Shown here in pieces: positions 1 through 5,428 of a stretch of DNA of 16,192 nucleotides; within the stretch, counting starts at the first letter, position 1; each line of letters begins with the position of its first letter. Source of the DNA: CAYOVG01 sp964407285 (lineage in GTDB: Bacteria > Desulfobacterota > Syntrophobacteria > Syntrophobacterales > Syntrophobacteraceae); the NCBI GenBank assembly GCA_964407285.1, contig CAYOVG010000140.1:1-16192 (forward strand), read 5' to 3'. The translations under genes and the position numbers were made by a program. Under the pieces are notes generated by a model that did no database searches, was not told the origin of the DNA, and was given only the letters and a program-made list of their open reading frames with translations.

Positions 1-132
1 CTTCTTGATGACGTACTTACGAATCATAGGGCTGAGCATGAATAATGAGCGGGAAGCGCGACGTAAGGCGGACACGCGTAACGTCTGTGTCTTTTCTGCG
101 GTTTTACCGGTTGATCGATGCGCATCTTTCAT
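1..132 (-). CDS. Unidentified protein, N-terminal part only (runs off the window)
   Basis: An open frame of 44 codons starts with ATG at 132 and stays open to the window edge. An AAGGAAG ribosome binding site lies 9 nt upstream of the ATG, which is why I accept this as a real start. The visible N-terminus (MKDAHRSTGKTAEK...) is very basic. It continues into a short hydrophobic-basic stretch, LFMLSPMIRKYVIKK, that could be the edge of a membrane segment. I do not recognise the family. The gene is divergent from the histidine kinase that starts at 229, with a 96-bp gap, so the two may share a regulatory region. Only the leftward sequence can identify it. Confidence 0.5.
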   Translation of the reverse strand, partial: MKDAHRSTGKTAEKTQTLRVSALRRASRSLFMLSPMIRKYVIKK

Positions 133-228
133 ATCGAGGGACTTCCTTAATACACTGGAGTAGAGTAGGATAAGGCAAAAATGGAATAGAAGAACCCTTG
201 AATATTCATTTCGCGCAAAGGATGCTCG

Positions 229-2517
229 ATGGCTCCCCTACGCGTTATCGGAACTCAGGCTCCACGGCTCCGCAAATACCAGTGGTTCCTGATCTGCGCC
301 TGGACGCTGGTCATCGGACTTTCCCTTGCATGGAACATTGTGCAGTTGAAAAAGGGTAGTTTCCGGATCGCCTATTCGGAAGCAGTCGCGCACTTTGAGA
401 AAGATATCCAATTTCGAAAATGGGGCGCGATGCACAAAGGGGTCTATGTGCCGGAAACCGCACAGACTCCGCCCAACCCCTACCTTTCCGACATTGCGGA
501 ACGGGACATCCTGAGCCCGTCAGGCCGGAGGCTGACGCTGATGAATCCGGCATATATGACAAGGCAGATTTACGAACTCGCTGAGGAGAAGTTCCAGGTA
601 AAGGGCCGTCTTTGCAGTTTGAAGCCTCTCAATCCCAAGAATGTCGCCGACGCATGGGAAGCGGAAGGGCTCAGAGCTTTCGAAATGGGAGAAAAGGAGA
701 GAGTGGCGATCGTCGAGGTGAATGGATCGCCGTTCATCAAGCTCATACGGCCCTTGATAACCGAAGAGAATTGCCTCGAATGCCACGCCCGGGAGGGATA
801 CACCCGAGGCTCTATTCGCGGCGCCATTTCCATTTCCGCATCGATGGTCCATTTACAGGATATCGAACGCTCTCATCTCCTCTCCCTGGCGACTGCTCAT
901 GGGGTGTTCTGGCTCCTGGGCGTGATCGGAATGGCTCTTGGGGGGAGTGTTCTGCGCCGGCAAATCGTTGAATTCCAAAGAACGGACATGGCTCTAAGCG
1001 AATCGGAGGAAAAATGGCGCTCTCTTGTTGAAAGCGCTCCCACCAGGATAACGACCCTGACCCGCGACGGGATCATTCTCTTCTCGAACCGCCCGACCTT
1101 TTCTCGAAGTACCGATGAAATGATCGGAACCGCGATCTCCGAGTACCTGTCCGCGGATGAACTGCGCAAGGCGTTGAGGGCGATCGAACTGGTATTCGAA
1201 TCGGGCCGGGTGGTGGCCTATGAGTCATCCGGCGTAAGGAATGATGGGGAACGGATCTGGTACATGAATCATGTTACACCGCTCCGAAGCGGGGACCGGC
1301 CCGTAGCCGCAATGTTCATCTCGACCAACATCACGGAGACGAAAAGGGCGGAACAAGCGCTGGCTCAGCAACTTGAACTCATGGAAAGCCTCATCGACAC
1401 CATACCGAGCCCCATATTCCTGCTAGACATCGAGGGGCGCTGCAACGGGTGCAATAAAGCGTTCGAAGACTACCTCAACCTGCCGAAGTCCGAGATAGCC
1501 GGAAAACCGGTCTATGACTTTTGCTCCGCCGCGCTGGCCGAAAAGGTCAGCAGATGCGATATCGCCGTACTGGAAAGCGACGATGCCGTTTCGAACCAGG
1601 TGTTCTCCCAGGTGCTGAACGAAGGGGTAGTCCGCCACTTCATCGTGAAAAACGCGGCCTACACCAACCCGAACGGCGCCGTGGCGGGGTTGGTCTGCAT
1701 AATGATCGACATTACGGAGTTGCTGAATGCAAAGCAGACCGCGGAGGAAGCAACGAAGGCAAAGAGCGATTTTCTGGCGAACATGAGCCATGAGCTTCGA
1801 ACGCCTCTCAATGCCATCATTGGCTTCACGGAACTGGTGCTCGATTCGAGACTGGGCGATTTGAACGAAGTCCAGCGGGACTACCTGCAAGAGGTTTTCA
1901 ATAGCAGCAAGCATCTGCTGTCCCTCATAAATGATATACTGGATCTTTCCAAGGTGGAGTCGGGAAAGCTCGTCCTGTACCTGTCGGACGTAAACCTGAG
2001 AGAAGTCCTTTTGAACAGCCTCTTCATGGTGAAAGAGAAGGCGATGAAAAAGAGGATCGAATTGACTGCCGAGATCGACCGGGCGCCGGAACTGGTGCGT
2101 GCGGATGAACGCAAGTTGAAGCAGGTCCTGTACAACCTTCTCTCCAATGGCGTCAAGTTCACTCCGGATGGCGGAAAGGTGAGCCTCAGGGCCGAAGCCG
2201 TTGAATCAAACGATCCCTCGGTCCTGGCGCGGTTCAGCCATTCGGCCGTCGAGGGATTCCGTCCGGACGGCGTGTACGTTCATGTTTCCCTGTCGGATAC
2301 CGGGATCGGGATCAGGAAAGAGGACATGAAGCTCCTGTTCCAATCCTTCAGCCGGGTGGAAAACGCTCTGACCCGAACGTTCGAAGGGACCGGTCTCGGC
2401 CTGTCGCTGACAAAGAAGCTCGTCGAACTCCATGGGGGAGTCATCTGGGCGGAGAGCGAAGGGGAGGGCAGGGGAAGCGCCTTCCACATGATCATCCCCT
2501 TCGATATCTTGAAGTAG
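229..2517 (+). CDS. Membrane sensor histidine kinase with heme-c (Tll0287/DUF3365-type) periplasmic domain and two PAS domains
   Basis: A 762-residue sensor kinase. AAAGGA lies 6 nt before the ATG. A first membrane segment is at about residues 18-40 and a second at about 224-243, leaving a periplasmic domain between them. Near its end this domain has CLECH (C182, C185, H186) followed by RGSIRGAIS. That is the CXXCH c-heme motif typical of Tll0287-like (former DUF3365) sensors, so a redox or gas/ligand signal is inferred. Two PAS domains follow at about 258-373 and 380-497. The HisKA domain contains MSHELRTP with phospho-acceptor H521. The HATPase domain has the N box (N636/N640), the G1 box DTGIGI (690-695) and the G2 box GTGLGL (720-725). 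There is no receiver domain and no response regulator beside it. The catalytic core closely resembles that of the kinase at 12178-14430. The length between N box and G1 box (about 50 residues) is longer than usual. The kinase call is secure; the ligand is unknown. Confidence 0.93.
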   Translation: MAPLRVIGTQAPRLRKYQWFLICAWTLVIGLSLAWNIVQLKKGSFRIAYSEAVAHFEKDIQFRKWGAMHKGVYVPETAQTPPNPYLSDIAERDILSPSGRRLTLMNPAYMTRQIYELAEEKFQVKGRLCSLKPLNPKNVADAWEAEGLRAFEMGEKERVAIVEVNGSPFIKLIRPLITEENCLECHAREGYTRGSIRGAISISASMVHLQDIERSHLLSLATAHGVFWLLGVIGMALGGSVLRRQIVEFQRTDMALSESEEKWRSLVESAPTRITTLTRDGIILFSNRPTFSRSTDEMIGTAISEYLSADELRKALRAIELVFESGRVVAYESSGVRNDGERIWYMNHVTPLRSGDRPVAAMFISTNITETKRAEQALAQQLELMESLIDTIPSPIFLLDIEGRCNGCNKAFEDYLNLPKSEIAGKPVYDFCSAALAEKVSRCDIAVLESDDAVSNQVFSQVLNEGVVRHFIVKNAAYTNPNGAVAGLVCIMIDITELLNAKQTAEEATKAKSDFLANMSHELRTPLNAIIGFTELVLDSRLGDLNEVQRDYLQEVFNSSKHLLSLINDILDLSKVESGKLVLYLSDVNLREVLLNSLFMVKEKAMKKRIELTAEIDRAPELVRADERKLKQVLYNLLSNGVKFTPDGGKVSLRAEAVESNDPSVLARFSHSAVEGFRPDGVYVHVSLSDTGIGIRKEDMKLLFQSFSRVENALTRTFEGTGLGLSLTKKLVELHGGVIWAESEGEGRGSAFHMIIPFDILK

Positions 2518-2565
2518 TTGCGGGTTGCGGGTTGCGGGTTGCGGGTTGCGGGTTGCGGGTTGCGG
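2518..2565 (+). repeat. Heptameric tandem repeat (TTGCGGG x about 6.9), potential G-quadruplex
   Basis: Six perfect copies of TTGCGGG plus six bases of a seventh begin immediately after the kinase stop codon. The six GGG runs separated by 4-nt TTGC loops satisfy the common G3N1-7 quadruplex pattern, on the non-template strand and hence also in the kinase transcript. A small satellite copy, tgcgggttgcgga, lies at 2678-2690. On the minus strand the array would translate as repeats of the type NPQPATR, which is a known source of spurious protein predictions. The copy number is probably variable by slippage. Confidence 0.95.
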
Positions 2566-2677
2566 AAAATCGCACGGGCCGGGACTCCATGTCAAGCATT
2601 TTTTCGTCTAATGATCGATTGTTCGGCTTGGTGGATTTGTTTGTAAGGAGGGCTGTTCGGGTCGCCATGTGAAAAGA

Positions 2678-2690
2678 TGCGGGTTGCGGA
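2678..2690 (+). repeat. Short satellite copy of the TTGCGGG heptamer
   Basis: This is about 1.9 copies of the same heptamer as at 2518-2565, separated from it by about 110 bp of apparently non-coding sequence. It lies just before the hairpin at 2701-2722. It may be a remnant of a once longer array or an independent insertion. Confidence 0.6.
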
Positions 2691-2700
2691 TTCCTGGTAC

Positions 2701-2722
2701 CGGACGGGAACATTCCCGTCCG
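2701..2722 (-). terminator. Perfect 10-bp hairpin downstream of the small exported protein gene
   Basis: The arms CGGACGGGAA and TTCCCGTCCG form a perfect 10-bp stem with a 2-nt loop. The hairpin lies 22 nt past the stop codon of the minus-strand gene at 2745-3095 and about 180 nt past the plus-strand kinase stop. Neither side has a strong T tract; the plus side has only atatcattattt. It is therefore a plausible transcript end or RNA-stabilising hairpin, possibly working from both directions, rather than a textbook intrinsic terminator. Confidence 0.5.
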
Positions 2723-2744
2723 ATATCATTATTTCCCGGACACC

Positions 2745-3095
2745 TTAAGGATCGTACCGATCGTACCGCGGCTCGCACGGGTCATAAGAGAGGGTCCCGA
2801 GCGGACGTTGAAAGGTGTATTGGAATGGTTCCACGATGAGCGACTGGGCCACGCGGTCGGCGCTGTTCGATGCGGCCGCAAAGGGCAAGGCAACGACAGC
2901 TCCCGCCAGGCCGATGATGCACGCCGCGACTCCCAAAGGCCGCAACACGAGAGTATCCACAACGATCAGTTCCCCGGGCGGCGACTCGCACGGAAGCGGG
3001 TCACCAGGCCGTACGTCCTGCGCCTGAGCACGCACCGGAACGAAACCCATGGAGAGGACGAAAATCAATCCCCATACGACCAATCCTTTCTTCAT
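2745..3095 (-). CDS. Small exported protein with one internal hydrophobic segment, function unknown
   Basis: A 116-residue protein with AAGGAAG 5 nt before its ATG. Residues 1-25 form a classical signal peptide: MKK, a hydrophobic core, then VRAQA|Q as a likely cleavage site. A second hydrophobic segment at about 54-75 (PLGVAACIIGLAGAVVALPFA) is followed by SADRVAQSLIVEPFQYTFQRPLG, which recurs in a family of small uncharacterised envelope proteins as I remember it. The order is hydrophobic hairpin, then VEP..YTF.RPLG. Two cysteines (C36, C107) lie outside the membrane segment. The C-terminus is polar and Tyr/Asp-rich (YDRYDP). The gene starts 38 nt after the SufB-like gene stop on the same strand and ends at a hairpin, so it is probably the last gene of that operon. 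No function should be assigned. Confidence 0.75.
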   Translation of the reverse strand: MKKGLVVWGLIFVLSMGFVPVRAQAQDVRPGDPLPCESPPGELIVVDTLVLRPLGVAACIIGLAGAVVALPFAAASNSADRVAQSLIVEPFQYTFQRPLGTLSYDPCEPRYDRYDP

Positions 3096-3133
3096 GGCTG
3101 CTTCCTTTTCTGTTTCCTGTGTTTCAGCGCTGC

Positions 3134-4360
3134 CTACATCACGTCTTTCCCGCTCAAATCGATGGCTTTGTCGATTTCGGCCTTCAACGGCCCAGGAAGC
3201 TCCGGTATGTCGAGGCTTAGGAATCCGCGAACGATGGTCGAAGTGGCTTCTTCCTCGTCCATTCCCCGGGACATCAGGTAGGAGATTTCCTCCTGGGCAA
3301 TCTTTCCCACCGCGGCTTCATGAGACATCTCGACGCCGTCTACGTAGCCCCTCAGTTCGGGGATGGCGTGAATGACGCCGCCGTTGAGGATGAGTCCATT
3401 GCATTCCAGGTGCGCCTTTATATTGGGCACTTCCCCGATCAGGTCGCCGCGCGAGATGATCGTGCCGCCGTTGCTGATGGTCCTGGCCACGATTTCCGCC
3501 CGAGTGCCGGGTTCTTTGAGATAGACACGTCCGCCGACGTCGTATTCCGATCCGGGGCTCCCCACGATAATGCTGTAGAACCGGGCCACCGCCCCTTTCC
3601 CCGTCAGGTAGGTGGTGGGATACATCTGCAGGGACTTGACCGGTTTCATGCAGATGTAGTTATTGAGGAACAGTCCCCCTTCCTCGACCTGTGCGACCGA
3701 ACGGGGACGCACCATCATGTCTTCCGCCCAGTTATGGATCATCGTGAAGCTGAGCTTTGCATTCTTCTTCACGTAGAATTCGGATATGCCTATGTGGATG
3801 CCCTTTTTCGCGTGCGGCGAAGTCGAGCAGCCCGTAATGATATGAAGCTCCGAATCCTCTTCGGCGATGACGATGTTGTGAACGTTTTGCTGGAGTCCGT
3901 CCTTACCGATATAGAGGCAGGCCTGGATCGGATACACGGATTTCGAGCCCGGAAGGGACCGGATCACGTAACCGTTGTGAAGTCCCAGTTCCGCCGCGGC
4001 CGTATACTTGTCCACATCCACGGAGGCGAGCTTCCAATAATAGTCCCATATCCAGTCTTCCTCCTCAAGGGCCTTCTTGATGGGGATGACTTGGACGTCC
4101 TCCTGCTTCGTCTTGCAGTGGACCACGGAGGTGTCCATCTGGAAGTAAGTGCCCGCCCGCTCCTTCTCCTCGATATCCACGCCGGCCAACACGAGACGAT
4201 TCTTCTCCTCTTCGGATAGGGTCTGAAGTCCCTCGTCGTCCAGGTAGCCATGCGGCACGGGGGATTGATCGAACGCTCCGAGGTCGATATCCGGTCCGAT
4301 AGCCGCCTTCTTTTCCGTAGCCTTAGCCGCTTTTCCCTTTATTTCGTCTCTAGCGTACAT
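3134..4360 (-). CDS. SufB/SufD-family Fe-S cluster assembly scaffold (SmsB-like)
   Basis: A 408-residue SufB-family protein, the scaffold on which Fe-S clusters are built with a SufC-type ATPase. The central beta-helix region carries LHIITGC, HIGISEFYVKK and YDVGGRVYLKEPGTRAEIVARTIS. The C-terminal part aligns by eye with E. coli SufB. ECNGLILNGG supplies a cysteine (C320) at the position of the essential SufB Cys405. SHEAAVGK supplies H347 and E348 at the His-Glu pair that follows. The family tail ISYLMSRGMDEEEA is also present. An alternative ATG lies at 4369, but GAGGA directly abuts it. The same GAGGA is 9 nt from the ATG at 4360, so I chose 4360. The gene overlaps the end of the SufC-like gene by 22 nt, which implies translational coupling. 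There is no separate SufD and no SufS, SufE or SufU here. The order C then B matches the two-gene SMS system. Confidence 0.9.
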   Translation of the reverse strand: MYARDEIKGKAAKATEKKAAIGPDIDLGAFDQSPVPHGYLDDEGLQTLSEEEKNRLVLAGVDIEEKERAGTYFQMDTSVVHCKTKQEDVQVIPIKKALEEEDWIWDYYWKLASVDVDKYTAAAELGLHNGYVIRSLPGSKSVYPIQACLYIGKDGLQQNVHNIVIAEEDSELHIITGCSTSPHAKKGIHIGISEFYVKKNAKLSFTMIHNWAEDMMVRPRSVAQVEEGGLFLNNYICMKPVKSLQMYPTTYLTGKGAVARFYSIIVGSPGSEYDVGGRVYLKEPGTRAEIVARTISNGGTIISRGDLIGEVPNIKAHLECNGLILNGGVIHAIPELRGYVDGVEMSHEAAVGKIAQEEISYLMSRGMDEEEATSTIVRGFLSLDIPELPGPLKAEIDKAIDLSGKDVM

Positions 4361-5103
4361 CGCACACATTCCTCATATCCCATTTCGCTGATGCATTGCA
4401 GAATTTCACGCGGATTGCTGCTGCAACTCAAGACCCCGTTGTAGAGCAGTTGAGCCTTATCAACCGGTACGTAATCCAGAATATAGCCTGTATGCGTTAT
4501 GATGAGTCCCATCTTCGTGCGTTCACGCTTCATCTGTATTTTCGTCTTGGAGGGGGTCGCCGCGCATTCCTTCTCGAGCATCACGGCAATGGTTTCACCC
4601 ACCAGGGCCATATTCTGCATATCGACACCGGACTCCGGCTCATCGAAAAGCATTAAGTCCGGATTTTGAGCCATCAACTGCAGCAGTTCCGAGCGTTTGA
4701 TCTCACCGCCCGAAAAGCCTGCGTTCACGTCACGTTCGAGGAAGTCCTCGAAAGCCACGCGACGCGCCAGTTCCTCGACGTTGACCGCTCCCCTGCCGCA
4801 GATCTGGACCATCTGGCGCGTTTTGAGGCCGTGAATCGTGGGCGGACGCTGGTAGGACATCCCGATGCCGAGGCTCGCCCGTTCGTTGATGGGACTGTAA
4901 GTGATGTCCACCCCCTTGAACACGATCTTCCCACCCGTGATCTTGTACTGCGGATAACCCATAATGGTCATGAGGAGAGATGTCTTCCCGGAACCGTTGG
5001 GCCCAAAAAGCGCATGGGTCTCCCCCGGCTTTATTTCCAGGTCGATGTGTTTGAGAATGGTCTTTCCAGCCAGTTCTACCTGAAGGTCTTCAATGAGTAA
5101 CAT
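4339..5103 (-). CDS. SufC-like Fe-S assembly ATPase (SmsC-like)
   Basis: A 254-residue soluble ABC ATPase that powers Fe-S assembly on the SufB-type scaffold. From the chosen start, Walker A is GPNGSGKT (34-41), the Q loop lies in GMSYQRPP, the signature is FSGGE (130-134), Walker B is LMLFDEPE (150-157), the D loop is SGVD and the switch His is in THTG (H204). KRSELLQ after the signature is typical of SufC. The start at 5103 has AGGAGA 5 nt upstream; the frame is open further upstream, but that extension (MENREPGVP...) is not family-like. Two features are unusual. A basic insert sits between the D loop and the His switch (about 178-198, KECAATPSKTKIQ...). The C-terminal tail has four cysteines (C227, C237, C246, C249), including EECVRC. 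It is the first gene of the operon and is followed by the SufB-like gene in overlap. Confidence 0.92.
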   Translation of the reverse strand: MLLIEDLQVELAGKTILKHIDLEIKPGETHALFGPNGSGKTSLLMTIMGYPQYKITGGKIVFKGVDITYSPINERASLGIGMSYQRPPTIHGLKTRQMVQICGRGAVNVEELARRVAFEDFLERDVNAGFSGGEIKRSELLQLMAQNPDLMLFDEPESGVDMQNMALVGETIAVMLEKECAATPSKTKIQMKRERTKMGLIITHTGYILDYVPVDKAQLLYNGVLSCSSNPREILQCISEMGYEECVRCTLETK

Positions 5104-5172
5104 GTCTTTCTCCTGAGGCGATCGGCAAACCCACTTGATGGAGATTGGAACTCCCGGCTCTCTATTCTCCAT

Positions 5173-5195
5173 AAGCCTGCTGTTTCGACAGGCTT
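5173..5195 (-). promoter_or_regulatory. Leader hairpin upstream of the sufC-like gene
   Basis: AAGCCTG and CAGGCTT form a 7-bp stem with a 9-nt loop, 70 nt upstream of the SufC-like ATG. No T tract follows on the minus strand, so it is not an intrinsic terminator. It may be a stability or regulatory element of the leader. Confidence 0.3.
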
Positions 5196-5225
5196 TCGAT
5201 AAACATGATAAGCATGGTGCGTTGC

Positions 5226-5240
5226 GTTGAATGGTTCAAC
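5226..5240. promoter_or_regulatory. Operator-like palindrome in the sufC-like leader
   Basis: GTTGAA-TGG-TTCAAC is a perfect inverted repeat with 6-bp arms and a 3-bp centre. It lies about 125 bp upstream of the SufC-like start and roughly 50 bp downstream of the proposed -10. It could bind a dimeric regulator or form an RNA hairpin. It does not match any Fe-S regulator site that I can name with confidence. Confidence 0.3.
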
Positions 5241-5289
5241 GGTATCGAATTGATCCTCCTTTTTCTTTTTCCACCTGCGGATCTTAATG

Positions 5290-5317
5290 ACATTAGCGGA
5301 ATACATGTTAAAATCAA
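5290..5317 (-). promoter_or_regulatory. Possible sigma70-type promoter for the sufC-sufB-like operon
   Basis: Read on the minus strand, TTGATT (5317-5312) and TAATGT (5295-5290) are separated by 16 nt. This would give a leader of about 180 nt before the SufC-like ATG. The match is moderate and was found by eye only. Confidence 0.3.
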
Positions 5318-5428
5318 GCAAAAAGTCTTCCCGGCGGATATGGACTCCGAGTCTCTGCCCGTCGTTAGCATGGTCACGGTCCCGGTTCAAGGAATAATAC
5401 CTGAAGCACAAGCTTATGAGGAGGATCC

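Larger units (their letters stand above)
5104..5428. other. Divergent intergenic region between the sufC-like and DUF6178 genes
   Basis: 325 bp with no convincing gene. For the minus-strand operon it holds a possible promoter and a leader of about 180 nt. That leader contains a palindrome (5226-5240), a hairpin (5173-5195) and the real ribosome binding site. For the plus strand, TAATAC at 5395-5400 could be a -10 box for the DUF6178 gene, but I see no good -35. A GAGGAGGA ribosome binding site lies at 5418-5425. Long frames crossing the region on the minus strand have low-complexity, basic, non-family-like translations. Confidence 0.6.

Noticed and set aside
2518..2565. CRISPR array or attachment site at the heptamer repeats
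   Set aside because: The units are 7 bp with no spacers, and no cas or integrase gene is present.
2206..2595. Minus-strand frame translating the heptamer array as NPQPATR repeats
   Set aside because: It is antisense to the kinase catalytic domain, and its repeats come only from the tandem DNA array.
3320..4219. Long plus-strand frame (299 codons) opposite the SufB-like gene
   Set aside because: It is a shadow of codon bias in a confident gene, with no ribosome binding site or family-like motifs.
5104..5172. Upstream extension of the SufC-like protein to ATG at 5172
   Set aside because: The ATG at 5103 has a strong, well-spaced AGGAGA and matches the usual SufC N-terminus.
5076..5411. Minus-strand frame with AGGAGG in the sufC-like leader
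   Set aside because: No start codon lies at a usable distance from the AGGAGG, and the translation is basic and featureless.
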